49,837 bases of DNA from Klebsormidium nitens (GCA_000708835.1 DF237576.1:1-49837); one strand, 5' to 3'. Counted from the first letter of the stretch, positions 1-11,400 are shown. Numbers and translations are program-made. Notes: generated by a model not told the origin, from the letters alone.

Positions 1-1081
1 TCAATCGTCCCAGTAATCTGGTATTGTCTTCTTGACAAGCCGTGCCAAAACACCTGTAGAATACCTCTTGAAAGTCACCTGCGCATCCCTGGATTACAGT
101 GAAATTATTAGAGCCGTTATGTTGTCGTCCAAGGTAGCACGTTCGTGCACCATTGACGCAAAATTGAAAAGAACGATTGCCATTTGGAAGCACGGTCGAG
201 CCGCCATAGACGGCTGCACAATCGCTTGCTCTCTTTCGTAGCAGGTCTTGCACTTCGCGGCATGCTGTCGACCTCACGTTTGAAACAACGGTTTGAACGG
301 TGGGCGGCACGACTCCTGAGTTCGTCTCAAACTCTTGTACCGTGTCTCTGTGATTGACTTCTGAGCTTGCTTCCGGCAAAGAGTGCACATCCGGTGAACC
401 AGAAGCACGTCCAAGATTCACGAGGTCCACGAGGTACTGAGGCATCCCCTCTACACAAGCGTCTTTCAAGGTTGGCTCTGCACTCCATCTGTAGTGCAAA
501 ACCTTGCCATTTGGACCACTATAGGATGACGGCGGGGCAAATATTACACCACCAGTCCCTCTTCCATCGGCCCGGTAAATCTCGCCATCGACTTTCAAGG
601 TCTCAAAGTTGTTCAACTGCTTCAAGCCAGCGCTTTGATCCATTCGAAAGTACAGATGAAACCCTCCATTCCCGCTAATTGCTTTGAGTGTACTAGGCTC
701 CGTATGTTGAGTCATAAGCTTCCTCCAAAGGCTTAAACCACACAGTTTCCTCCCTTCATCGCCCACGTCAAAATCCAGGACGTAGAGCCCGCTCGGGCCC
801 GTCAGAATGGCAATACCATTGGGGTTTGGAAACCCTTCAAGTATGCCTTGAATGCTCTCTTTCCAGATCTGCGAAGTGAAAATATGATCCCACTTACGGG
901 GAAACTTAGTACCTTTCTTGCCGTTTGCTTTTACATAGATGCGTACTGGGATTCCGAAAAAATCAAGCATGCCTAGGCGCAAGATCTCAGCTTTGATGCC
1001 CTGGGGCCCTAGGGCCTTGGTTATATCTGGGGCCGAGGCCTTAGGACCGGCGACAGCGTGCTCGACGTCATGCGTAGCCAT
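1..1081 (-). CDS. PrimPol-type (archaeo-eukaryotic) primase, N-terminal part of a viral primase-helicase; runs off the window
   Basis: An open frame of 360 codons begins at the ATG at 1081 and is still open at base 1, so its C-terminal part lies outside the window. AEP primase motifs are visible: motif I YVLDFDV (Asp103, Asp105), motif II SGNGGFHLYF (His142) and motif III around ADGRGTGG followed by FAPPSSY (Asp172 onward). A second module near residues 315-349 has the pattern C-x5-H-x2-SNN, then C-x4-C, a zinc-binding motif placed between primase and D5 helicase in NCLDV, polinton-like and virophage replicases. The same order is seen in the intron-rich gene at 5.5-16.5 kb. The family primes and extends DNA for viral genome replication. 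There are no introns in 1.08 kb, and the gene is divergent from the small ORF 106 bp away. I infer that an SF3 helicase domain follows beyond the edge. Confidence 0.82.
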   Translation of the reverse strand, partial: MATHDVEHAVAGPKASAPDITKALGPQGIKAEILRLGMLDFFGIPVRIYVKANGKKGTKFPRKWDHIFTSQIWKESIQGILEGFPNPNGIAILTGPSGLYVLDFDVGDEGRKLCGLSLWRKLMTQHTEPSTLKAISGNGGFHLYFRMDQSAGLKQLNNFETLKVDGEIYRADGRGTGGVIFAPPSSYSGPNGKVLHYRWSAEPTLKDACVEGMPQYLVDLVNLGRASGSPDVHSLPEASSEVNHRDTVQEFETNSGVVPPTVQTVVSNVRSTACREVQDLLRKRASDCAAVYGGSTVLPNGNRSFQFCVNGARTCYLGRQHNGSNNFTVIQGCAGDFQEVFYRCFGTACQEDNTRLLGRL

Positions 1082-1187
1082 TCTTTCTACACTCATCACA
1101 AGGAAAAAATCGAACCGTTCTGAACGCGACCACGTTTACTGCTGCGGTCGAGCAGCTAGCTTTATTTCCTAGCAACTACGTAGGACA

Positions 1188-1523
1188 ATGTCCCTGGTCT
1201 CCGGAGATTCAGCCAGCTTTGAGGACGGTGTTCGGCCGTGCCCTTGCAGGGCCTGCCAGAACCATAGGCGTTATCAACGATTGCATCCAGAAAGGCACAA
1301 AGAGCAAGTGAGGGCTTATTACGGTCGCAACCAGGAGAAGATTCTCCTGCAAAAGGCATATGCGCGATACATTGCAGGCCGCACAAAGAAATTCCACGAA
1401 CAAACTCTCGTGGGGCTGAGAAAGGCAGGATTTTCGATCCCACCACCGGACACAACGTCACAATTCACTAAGGAGAACGGACTATCTGGAGATATTCCGT
1501 CATATATATCAGCTGAGGCCTAG
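1188..1523 (+). CDS. Small Cys-rich, basic ORF (111 aa), unknown function
   Basis: The ATG at 1188 opens 111 codons, divergent from the primase start and convergent with the recombinase. The N-terminal part contains CPCRACQNHRRYQ, a CxCxxC cluster, followed by a strongly basic helical stretch (residues about 30-66, with HKEQVRAYYGRNQEKIL). That Tyr/Asn/Lys-rich helix pattern recalls short repeated motifs in giant-virus and algal-virus proteins of unknown role. I cannot name a family. Position between two viral-type genes, tight spacing and a single exon support a real gene of the same element. A DNA-binding role is possible from composition only. Confidence 0.5.
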   Translation: MSLVSGDSASFEDGVRPCPCRACQNHRRYQRLHPERHKEQVRAYYGRNQEKILLQKAYARYIAGRTKKFHEQTLVGLRKAGFSIPPPDTTSQFTKENGLSGDIPSYISAEA

Positions 1524-1585
1524 TGGATACCTCACAGTGCTGCGATTCCGCTCAAACCTCAATGACAAGTGGTGTACATTGAGAC

Positions 1586-2647
1586 TTAAGCATTAGCAAA
1601 CTGTATCTTTGTTCCGTCTGGATTGTACTTCTTTTCATAGACTCTCATCTGCATTGAAGATGAATGAAGCATCTGTTTTGCGAGCGCCTCTCGTTCGGCA
1701 ATACTAGGTGCGTCCTTCATTGCATTCGAGACGCATATCTTTCGAAGCAAACAAGTGCCTACACGAGCATCCGGAAAGATCTGAGAGCAAAATTTGGTGA
1801 GGTAGTTGCGACTCATCGGCTGATCGGGTGTCCGCATGCGACTCAGGAGGAACTTCCGGGGGAAAACCTCGATACTCTCTGCGATTACGTTGTTAGTGCG
1901 CGTTGGCAGATCAATCGTTTGCTCTCCATACGTTTTTGCCGTTTTGAAATCCTTGAGCACAAGACGGAAGTGACCCTTTGCGAATTCGAGAAGATAGTTG
2001 CCGTTTCCGGCCATCAGGTCCTTCGTCGAAGGGGCATGGATATCATCAAAACGGACGATCGGGAGATCTGAAAAGTCATTGCGTAGACTCGGACCCTGGC
2101 TATACAACGAAAGCACTAAATAGCGAGTAAGAATGACCTTGTCTGCTACAGTAAGCTGTTCAGGAGATTTCGGCAAGATGGAGCGATTTACTCGTCGTTG
2201 CAGCTCCACGCGACGATCATTGATCTCTTGGAGAGTCTTCCAATTCCGAAATTCGGATTCGGTCATCACCTGCGGTGCAGGTTTGGCCCGTTCCATCAGT
2301 TCGCGGACCGCTTGATACCGTTTATAATATGTTTGATACAACTCGTTCTCTTTCGGGAACTCCTTCCTTACCACGACGAGAAGGGGGTTAATCCCCGTTG
2401 CTTGCATAGAGAGCTTGTCTGGATATGTATTAGCAAAGTAATCGATGATTTTAGTCGGATCCTTCAGCCAATCGAAGCTTGTTATCTCTGCCTCTGGACC
2501 GTACAACCCCTTATACAATCGAACGACATGATTGCAATATTGGCTGATGGTTATTGCCTTCCTACTGCCATCATCAAATACAGCTTGTAACAGCTCGAGT
2601 GTCCTTGGCAAGGTTATGGAGCGCGCGTCAGCCTTAGAAGCTTGCAT
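1586..2647 (-). CDS. Tyrosine recombinase / integrase-like protein (353 aa), viral type
   Basis: Single-exon ORF from the ATG at 2647. The C-terminal half has the layout of a phage-integrase-type tyrosine recombinase: a helical region with an Arg in QGPSLRNDF (about residues 187-195), a conserved LLRK motif (about 302), and a terminal block MLHSSSMQMRVYEKKY in which His, Arg and the presumed nucleophilic Tyr have the usual HxxR...Y arrangement. The N-terminal 100 residues are helical, as expected of a core-binding domain. Such enzymes integrate or excise mobile DNA and occur in virophages, polinton-like viruses and cryptons. It sits with a PrimPol gene and no introns, which supports a viral or mobile-element origin. 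Residue assignments are by eye. Confidence 0.72.
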   Translation of the reverse strand: MQASKADARSITLPRTLELLQAVFDDGSRKAITISQYCNHVVRLYKGLYGPEAEITSFDWLKDPTKIIDYFANTYPDKLSMQATGINPLLVVVRKEFPKENELYQTYYKRYQAVRELMERAKPAPQVMTESEFRNWKTLQEINDRRVELQRRVNRSILPKSPEQLTVADKVILTRYLVLSLYSQGPSLRNDFSDLPIVRFDDIHAPSTKDLMAGNGNYLLEFAKGHFRLVLKDFKTAKTYGEQTIDLPTRTNNVIAESIEVFPRKFLLSRMRTPDQPMSRNYLTKFCSQIFPDARVGTCLLRKICVSNAMKDAPSIAEREALAKQMLHSSSMQMRVYEKKYNPDGTKIQFANA

Positions 2648-2908
2648 AGTTGAGTTATCTTAGATACTATCGGAAAAATGTTGACCAGCAAACGAATCGG
2701 TCCGTCCTGGAAAAGTGAATATGGATGTTCGTCTTTTTCTGCGCGATCTGAGACACATAAAAGCTTTTGCAAGTTATCCGGTAAAAATGAGGTCCTAGAA
2801 CCCTTATTAGGCCTGGTCGAGGAAGTCTATTTTCGGCCGAAAAGTGAGTAAGCGAGAAAACGTGATTATTGCCGTACATCTTTCCTTCTTTGAGCACTTT
2901 GACGCCAT

Positions 2909-3457
2909 TCATTTTTCTAGATAGGGCAACGCTCCGTTACTTGTTGCTGATGCCGACCTCTTCGCCGGGTTCGCAAGCAGTTCGAGGCCCAGGACCTCAT
3001 CATCGTCTCCGGTCCAACCAATTGGCGAATCCCCAGTTGCTTCGCGCTCGAGATCGTGTGACCTGTGCTGAACATCTCCGTTGCTCCGCTCATGCATCCT
3101 GGCTCGTGGTTTTTGAGTTTTAAGAGCATTTCGTTTTGCTTTTCGGGCGCTATTGAGAGCCATTCGCCAATCTACGTGAACGCAGTAGGGCGATCCATGC
3201 ACGCCGCTCTTGTCCCAATGCGCATAAAAGCCCTCAGCAAGTAGGGACCTGACAATGGTCCGAGTAATGTGATCAAGACTGAAAGGTCGAGTCAGCGCCC
3301 GCAAACCTGCTATGGACCCTATATCAAGGTCAGTGCTCATGGATCCAAAGTCCTGATACGATCTCATGATTGCGAGTCTCACCGATCGAGATACTTTTTG
3401 ATCCATGTCGCGTATCATAGCTCGATCTCCAGGTTGATGACCAATAATAGAATCCAT
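2909..3457 (-). CDS. Hypothetical protein (182 aa), single exon, probably part of the viral block
   Basis: ATG at 3457, open for 182 codons, same strand as the recombinase and 261 bp upstream of it. The N-terminal half (residues about 15-105) is helical and contains YCVHVDWRMALNSARKAKR, a plausible folded domain ending in a basic helix. The C-terminal third is charged and low-complexity (EREATGDS..GDDDEVLGLELL). I recognise no family. Long open frame, single exon and neighbours argue for a gene. The gap down to 2647 shows no other convincing ORF. Confidence 0.45.
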   Translation of the reverse strand: MDSIIGHQPGDRAMIRDMDQKVSRSVRLAIMRSYQDFGSMSTDLDIGSIAGLRALTRPFSLDHITRTIVRSLLAEGFYAHWDKSGVHGSPYCVHVDWRMALNSARKAKRNALKTQKPRARMHERSNGDVQHRSHDLEREATGDSPIGWTGDDDEVLGLELLANPAKRSASATSNGALPYLEK

Positions 3458-3549
3458 CCAATTCTGTGGACGTTATAGATTAGTACAGAGCAAATTGCGG
3501 GAGGTAATTGAACGGCCAAGATGATGTACATCCATTTACGAGCGGACTT

Positions 3550-4640
3550 CTAGTTGGATGAGGCGTGGCATCGTCTAAAGGCCTTCGACTTTCGAAATTG
3601 CCTCTCCAGCTGGTCGTTGATCCAGTTCTTCCTCGCTTCATCCAGCATATTCTTTGAGCACTCCTTCATTCGTTCTTCGTACTTGGCAAACTTCAGCAGA
3701 TAGACGATGTACTCTCTAACAAGTGCGAACTCTTCGTTCAGCCACTCCTTCCAGAGCATGCCTCCTGACTTCTGGGCAATCAGGCCGGGCTTGAAACGGC
3801 TGTCGTTCAGAGGCGCGAAGAGCTCTGTTGCATAGTGAGCTCGGACCCTTTCCCAAAGGCAATCCGCTCCTCCACATTCAAGCTCTCGTAGCCGGTCACT
3901 GTAGTGCCGCCTGAATTCTTCCAGATGTCGTGCGCTCCTCTCCTGTCAACATGCAAACACATTGTTGGAATATGTACACTGTTCTTGCAAATCATATTTG
4001 CAAAATGTGCCCCGGGCTACTGCAATGGTTGTAGATGTACATGAATAAAGCCTCTTTTGGTTGCAACGGTGAAGACTTAGCCTATTCAGCTCACCTGAAT
4101 CTTGTCTGGATGAAACCTGAGGGACCAAGTCGAGTGGCTCAATTGGATCGCCGCGGAGCCGAACCTCGACTTCACCTCGTTGGGGGTGAATTGAGCGTCC
4201 GCTAGAAGCCACGAGATCGGAGGCGGCATGTACCTCGGTGCTACGGGCTCCGGGGGTGTCAGTACGGCAGTCATGGATAGAGCGCGGTACTTCGCGATAT
4301 GGCGAGCGCGAAACACGGCCCGCTCTCCTCCCAAACTGGTCCTGTACTTTGCGACCGCCGCTTGATTGCCTTGCTGCTTCATGCAGCGGGCGGCATCCGG
4401 GCTCAGGCCTCGTAGTTTGGAGACGGGGCGCTCGCTGGGTAGCTTTGCTGGCTCGCAATCGGTCCTTGCACGGTGGGCCTCGAGAGCCTGCTTCGAAGCA
4501 AAGTCCTTATTGCATGCACCTTCAGATTGTATCGAATGATGCTCGAGGCAGACATAGCGGCCCTCACGCCTTTCCCAGCGCTGTCTGGATACCGCAGGCA
4601 CGTTGGAATGACTGTTTGAGGCGATGTTGGAATGTGCCAT
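3550..4640 (-). CDS. Two-exon gene, 312 aa, unknown; C2H2-like N-terminus and an HPD-containing helix
   Basis: Exon 1 is 4640-4095, ending CAG before GTGAGC. Exon 2 is 3942-3550, starting after GACAG. Both are phase 0, giving 312 residues. Residues about 31-60 carry a possible zinc finger (YVCLEHH..CNKDFASKQALEAH). Just before the splice the frame reads LRFHPDKIQ, followed in exon 2 by helices (ERSARHLEEFRRHYSDRLREL). HPD in a helical context recalls J-domain co-chaperones, but I do not see a complete J domain. The C-terminus is Lys/Arg/Glu-rich and helical. It lies between the intronless viral block and the satellite repeats. The frame continues upstream of 4640 without an ATG, so an extra 5' exon is possible. 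Confidence 0.55.
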
Positions 4641-4734
4641 CCCGTGACTTAGTCTACCTGAAACTGAAGATGGTGTACATCTCAAATTCTCCTAAGCCTC
4701 GATACGCTCCGTCGTCCAGCACGCTGGCCTGCGC

Positions 4735-5180
4735 AAACTCCGTCCGAGTGTCCGAGCTTTTGCCACGACTTTTCACCGGTCTTCCCTCATGACGTCAGCG
4801 GCCATGCCGGGCAAGTATGCGCTGTAATTGATAACGCAGACCCCGTCCGAGTGTCCGAGGTTTTGCCATGATTTTGGAGGGGGCTCGCTTGATGACGTCA
4901 GCAACCATAGATCTTGGGCAGTATGCGCTGTAGTTGATAGAGCGATCCCCGTCCAAGTGCCCGAGCTTTGGCCATGACTTTTAGCAGGGTCTTTTCTAAT
5001 GACGTCAGCGGCCATCCCGAGCAGTATGCGCTATAATTGATAGCGCAGACCCCGTCCGGGTGTCCGAGTTTTTGCCATGATTTTGCAATGGGCTCGCTTG
5101 ACGACGTCAGCAACCATTCCGGGCAGTATGTGAGTAGTAATGGACGGTGGGAACAGTGTCCAAGTTATTGCCATGGATCT
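4735..5180. repeat. Tandem ~100-bp repeat with GACGTCAGC core, dimeric higher-order structure
   Basis: GACGTCAGC occurs at 4791, 4894, 5003 and 5103. Each unit also has CAGTATGCGCT, CCCCGTCC, GTGTCCGAG and TTTTGCCATGA at matching places. Units alternate between GCGGCCAT and GCAACCAT after the core, so the true repeat is a dimer of about 210 bp. Short ORFs drawn through the array are repeat artefacts. Confidence 0.85.
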
Positions 5181-5494
5181 CGACTGCAAATGGCGCACCC
5201 CGCGGACAATCAGAAGTTTCTTAAGTTCCAAGATACTCAACGCCGCCAGGTAGCAAACCACGCCGTATGTGGGCAATGCATGCCAATAGAATGATGGTTT
5301 TGAGACGGGCCTTCAGGATTAAAAAAGCATTAGCAGGATTAGATGAATGCCGCTACTAACTTGCAGTCATTATGTACAAAAACTCTGCACTCGTGAATAA
5401 ACAACTGCGAATGTTTGTCATCACTAATCGGTCTCTATAGTACCAGTAGCGGCGCAATTAACCATGCCCATAACTCACACTCAGATACATATCA
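5181..5494. other. No gene seen
   Basis: Spacer between the satellite and the stop codon of the PrimPol-helicase gene. It probably holds that gene's 3' UTR. I see no coding exon or repeat here. Confidence 0.5.
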
Positions 5495-8400
5495 TCACTC
5501 GTATTCGCACTTCAACCCTACGTAGCAAGAACTTCGCTGGGACGGTGGCACGCCATCGAAGCGCCCGCCTCGCTTCGTTCTGTTGTAGCCCTTTGCGCGC
5601 ATTTGCCTAGCCAGCTCTTCCTTGGACATCTTGACCCCTGCGAACTCTTGGAACTGCCTCCAAAAGTCGTCCTCCCATGCGACGGACTGGGCTCCCTCGG
5701 GGGTCCCCTCCGGATCCACTTGGCAATGCTCTGACTGCAGAAACGTCTGCAGCTTGTCTCCACGGCGCAACCAAGCCATCTTGGCAGCCTGGACTGCCGG
5801 TGGGTGCCTGCGCAACACACTTGGATCTGCGTACCACGCGCAACTGCCTCTGACCAAAAAGGTAAGGAACTCCTCACAAACGGCAGGCGTCTCCATCCGT
5901 TCCTTGAGCTCGGTGTCAAGGTGCCTGTGCTTGGGGTTCGACTCGTCGAACTTGTCGTCCGAGACGTACTCGTTCGGAAATTGGACCACGACCAGGCGGC
6001 GCTCGACGTTGGGTTGGATGGCCAGCGTGGGTGGAACCTCGGGATCGTAGTTCGTTTGGATGAAGGGCGTGTGGGAGAATCGGAACGAAACGTTGTTCTG
6101 GTAAAGCAGCCGGGAACTGATCTTGCCGCCGCCGGTCATCGTGAGCACCAGTCCGAGATCCACGCGCTCGCCCGGGCTGGTCTCGTCGGTGATGGCAACC
6201 CGCAAGCCCTGCAATTCGGCCAGGTAGCCCGTGGCTGCGCCTTTCGAGGGGGCGCGCTGTCCAGGGGGCTTTACCACGGCGTCCTTTGACATGACGCCGT
6301 AGTAAGCGCCAAGCGTGGTCTCCAGCATCTGCTTACAGACCCCTTTCCCGTTACCTGGAGACATAAGCACGAACTGCTTGACGTTCGATCCGTGCACAGT
6401 CTAAAAAGCTTACAAGACGTACCCTTAGCATACGTTCGGTGCAGTCAATCTAACGAATAGTTCGTCGGATGGCTGCTGACGTCATCGAGGAGCTTGAGGT
6501 TCAAACTTGTTTCCAAAACTCAGACACTCGGACTCCGCACTTACAGATGCTGAGATGAGGCTGAGGATTCAAAGTTTGTCTGATTGCAGGAGCGTTGACA
6601 CCGAGCAAGCAAGCTGGCAGCGTTCGGACAAAGATTCATGTTCAGCTATTGCAAAGTGGACCTACCGCCGCTGCCGAGAAGAAAGACGATGATCTCCTCC
6701 GACGTCCGGCCGTTCATGGCGTATCCCCAGAGCCGCTGCATGAAGTCGATGAGGCCCCGATCGTCATTGAAGATGTCCGCCAGAAAAGCGTCAAGTGTGG
6801 GGGTCGGAAGGTCGAGTCCCTGCGCAAGATTGGCAAGTAAACTTGAGCACGGTGCCCCAATCTTTCCCAAAAGTGTGGCAAAAGACTGAGCAACCATCAA
6901 CTGAGAAGGCGTCTGTAGATAGCAGTCGCGGTTAGAGATATATGCCAAGCTGACTTGCTAATGTCGACCATTCTGCCGGGTACAGTTTCAAGTCTTCCGC
7001 ACATGTGAACGCTTGGTCCTTTCCGCGTTTTGTTGCTGATCAGGCTGGCTGTCTGGACGTCCGAAAAGGCGAGCGGTCGTGCTCGGTTCCAGTGAGGCAC
7101 TAAGCGGAGTGCAATTGATGTTTGGAAGCAAAAAGGGAAGAAGAAAAACTCACCCTGAAGGCAACATCGTCAAACTTTGTGCACATGTAGCCGGGCCTGT
7201 AGGTCCAACAGGCCTGTGCGCAGGTGGAGCACCCCGTTTTGGACGTTGAGGATGTCAGGATCGCTGTCCAACTCCTCCGCAAAGTGCTGGAACATCTCCC
7301 CTTCCATGATGCCCAATGTCGCATCCACCTCGTGCTTGTTGTTGTAGCTCTTGACTAGCTTCAGCAACATCATAAGCCTGAACTTCTCCTCGTCATCATC
7401 GGCCTGTTCGAGTTGAACCTCCAGCTGCTCTCGAAGGCGCCCATACACGATGCTGAGTTGATGCGTGATGGTGTATCGCACAATAGCATTGGTCGTCCGT
7501 TCGTACCGCCGGCCGTCCCAGACCCACCAGTCCTTCGAATCGTGCCAGAGCCTGCACCGAGAAAGACGAAGACCGATGTGGGTGTCAGTGCCACGCTACG
7601 CGAGACAGATTGGCTTACTGCTTTTCGAAATCGCTTTCAAGCTTAAGGGGAACGATGTCTCGTTTAGATCTTAATTGCTGAGATGATGCTGTACGTGGGC
7701 GCCCTGGTCGATATGTGGCCGATCAGAAGATACGCACACGCGCACACTGAGTTCGTCTTTGTGGACGGGTTGCCGGAGAGCAAGTACTTTCGGCCAGATC
7801 AAAGCGGCTGGCAAGTCTACAAAGACAAAAGGACGATGGTTGCGTACATCAGAGCCAGCCTGCAATCTTTCGGCTGCGCGGCGGACCCACCCTGCGATCA
7901 TACTTTTTCAACCGGAAGGATGTCGACATACCAAAACAACCCAACTCCGAAGAACATTCTGCCCCAAGTGACAGCGCCTACCTTCACGCCTTTATGCCAG
8001 TACTGCCGCAGTTGCCTTCTTTGAGAAACTGCTATTGCACAGAGCTCTGTAGCGATGTGGAGTTGCTGGACACAGTAACGATTTCGACAATCCCAGAAGT
8101 ATCTGACATTTATGAGGATTTCAGCCACCAGAGGTACTGCGAAAACTGCGATGAGATTATCAAGTTGTAATTGCAGATGTGCATTTCACTTTGCAATCAC
8201 AGCGTGCATCAAAAGGCCGCTTAGTGATCCGAAATTGTGCTGCACACGTGCCAAAACACAGTGCAAAATGGGACGGAAGTGATTGTATCACTCAATGCAA
8301 TCCCGACCTGCATGTCAATCCGCAACAGAATGCTAGTTCAAGTCGATGAGAGCTTGGTGCTCACCTGTGGCTGTCCGAATACATCTGGGCAACAATCCGG

Positions 8401-11400
8401 CTGCCACCCTTGTCTCCCTGAAAGGCCCAGTTGTCCACAAACACCTTCGTCAGCCTCCCGTAGACAGTCATGTCCTCCGCTCCAAAGGGCGCTGTCTCGC
8501 CCAAGCATGCTCTCCTGCAGCGTGAGCTCCCCAATCATGCGCTTGGGCTGGATGTCGCAGCACTCGGAACTGCTGCAGTGGTACAGGAGTTTCTTCCCGT
8601 GCACCAGGACGCAAAAGTTGTTGGAGCCGCTGTGGTGCGCCCCATATGGGCACGTGCGCTCGCCGGCGACCCGGAAGACGTACATGTCGCCAACAGGGGA
8701 GCGCTTGCGCTTGTCGAAACGGGAGCGGAGATCGCCAGTGGCCGCAACACTCTCCTCGATGCGCCTCAGAAGCGCGGTTGCGGGAGGGTGGGCGACTTCG
8801 ACCGGATCGTCAACGTCTTCTGTGAAACGAACAGCGCAGCGAGCGACCCGATCGGACGACCTGCAAGAGACACGGAGGGTCAGCAAAAGAATGTGTGATT
8901 GTAGAATTTGCACGAGTGGCTGGTGACCTTATCAAACGACCACTCAGAAGGTCGCCACAAACTTTGGACTCTCGACATCGCGCCACAAAGTTGGACATTC
9001 GGACAGCTTTTCGGCTGTCAGTCCAAACCGGACTGCTGCCTTGATGGCTGCTGACGTCATCGAAAGAAGCCGTTCAAGAGTCACGGCAGAACTTCGGACA
9101 CTCGGACATGATCGACGCCATCAATCACATCGATTTTGCCCGGGATGGCTGCTGACGTCATCGAAAGAAGCCGCTCGAAAGTCATGGCATAAATTCGGAC
9201 ACTCAGACACAATGACTCTGCTAGTCGTGTCACGAGAGCGCATTCGCTTCGGTGGAGGGAAGCACGCACCTGGGGGCGCTTGCGGGAGGATGCGCATCGC
9301 TCGCATTGAAGATCTGAATCAGCCAACCAGGCAATGCCCGCAAGTTGGAGCGGTCGGGGGCAATCTCTTGGACCCACTCGTACTGGCGGACCGTCCCGTC
9401 CAGGCCCTTGTAGCTGGAGGGCGCGACAAAGAGCATTCCTCTCTCCCCCCGTGTGTCAATCCCCACCTTCTTGCCTTTGTACCACACCCCGCCCTTGTTG
9501 CGAACCCCCTGCAGGCCCGCCTCTTTCGACTGAGAAAGGGAAAAGAAGAAGTGCTTCCCAGGCCGATGCCCCGTCCACTCCCATGGGGTGTCAGCAGGGA
9601 GGGCGCCGTGCTCCGCGAGCATCTCGTCAAAGGCCTCGCAACCGCCATCTTTAGAGTCGATGTCTACCACATACATGTCCGAAGCCCCCGTTGACATGGC
9701 CAAGCAATTCTGTCGTGGTTGGACCCAGCTCTGGAGGCAATTCCCAATGTCGCACTTGCTTTCCCAATCGCGCCTCAGCCCGATAGGCTTCTTCTTTTCC
9801 ACCCCTTTTCTGTTCTTATAAGCCCGGATCTGGAGGGTCATGGACACAACGCCGAGGCTGTGGAAGTGGTGCGCTGTGGCCAGGCACGGGTCGACGCAAG
9901 GGGCCCCGGGGACGGGACTGGTCTGAGCAGCAGGGCGAGGGCTGGCATCAGCGCAAGGGACGCGCGCAGCGGAACTGGGGCCTGCCTGGCCGGTTGGGGA
10001 GGGCGGAGGGGAACGGGGCAGGTCACCAGCAGCCGTGCGCGAGGCGTGAGCAGAGGGGCGCACAGCGACTGGCGCGCACGGCTCGCAAACGGAGAGCCCG
10101 GAAGCAGCAGCGGCGCTCGTGGCAACGGCCGGGCAAGCAGACTGTAAGGAGATGACAACGACATATTGAATCAGCAGTCGGAGATGCGCTGACCATGCAA
10201 TACGCAAAGCAATAAGCCGCTCACCAGGGAGCCAGATCTGGGACCACCGTTCTACTGAGGAAGAAAATCCAGATTCGCATATCTTTATACTGGCTCTGGT
10301 CGTCTTTCGTGTACATTTACATTGATATGCAGAGCGCAATTGAGATTGTACTTCAGATGGACATCAAAGTTGAGTAATGGTTTACACAAGTACTCCAAAC
10401 GCACTGGTCACTAAGTCATCTAGAGGCTTGGAAAAAAGTTGCGTTCTATCAAAAAGAGCCAAAAGTGCGATCCTGCCTGGTTCCAAAATGGAAGTCAACT
10501 CGGCAAGTACCTTTCTGGGTATTTTCAACTGGGAAAACGAACAGCCAAAACCTAGGATCGTTTGGTCATGGCTTCGGTAAGCTTCGTGTACAGATGCAGT
10601 TATTTCCATAAAAGTAAGTGCGAATGTACACCATACTGACTCCGTGTTGCTGAATGTACTCAAACCCCGCCGATCGTCAAGAGACCGTTGGATCTATGAG
10701 AGCAATGCATTGTCCGCGAATCTGGTCAGTCGGATTAACCCGAGCAGCTAACCCAGTCGGAAAAACACCGGCGTTCTTTTTCTGGTCAGAAGGTCGAATT
10801 CTGAAAGAAGGGGGAAAAAAGAAGCACTCGTGGCAAGCTCACACTGCTGCAGCCCCGCGGCGGACGTGGCACGATCACGCACTTGGTGACAAAGTCCTCC
10901 CCGACCTGGTCCACGTCGCCAGGCCCTAGGTCGTCGCCCTCGAGCCAGCCGTCGTCCTCGGGTCTGGGGGGGGGTTCGCTGGACAGCCACCGCGGCACGC
11001 TGTCACCGGTCTGGGGGGCTGCTTCAGGCATTGGGTGATCAGCACCCGCACCAGACTCAGGAGGGTCAGCCCCTCTGCGCCCCATGTCCTCAACACGTGC
11101 GGGGCTCTGGTGTCGGGGTGGGCTGCCCTCCTCAGAAGAGGACTCAGACGAAGCCAGCATCGCACGAGCCCGGCGCCTGGTTTGAAGAGGGGAACGAAGG
11201 TTGGTTGCCCCCTCCGGCGCTCCTCGCTTGAACCTCCGCCTCAGAAGCTGGGGGAAGTCTTCTGATTCGGAGTCGATGTCCATCGCTGCGTTGTACCGGC
11301 CGTGCTGAACCACAGGGTTCTCTTCGTCTTGAGAAGCGTCGTCGAACATGGACCCTTGGGGGGTCTCCTCGTCCGAAGACTCCTCCTCTCTCTCGAACTC

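Noticed and set aside
4238-4792. 184-codon plus-strand ORF
   Set aside because: Antisense shadow of the two-exon gene at 3.55-4.64 kb.
9041-9694. 217-codon plus-strand ORF
   Set aside because: It is antisense to the PrimPol exon and starts in the ~100-bp repeats.
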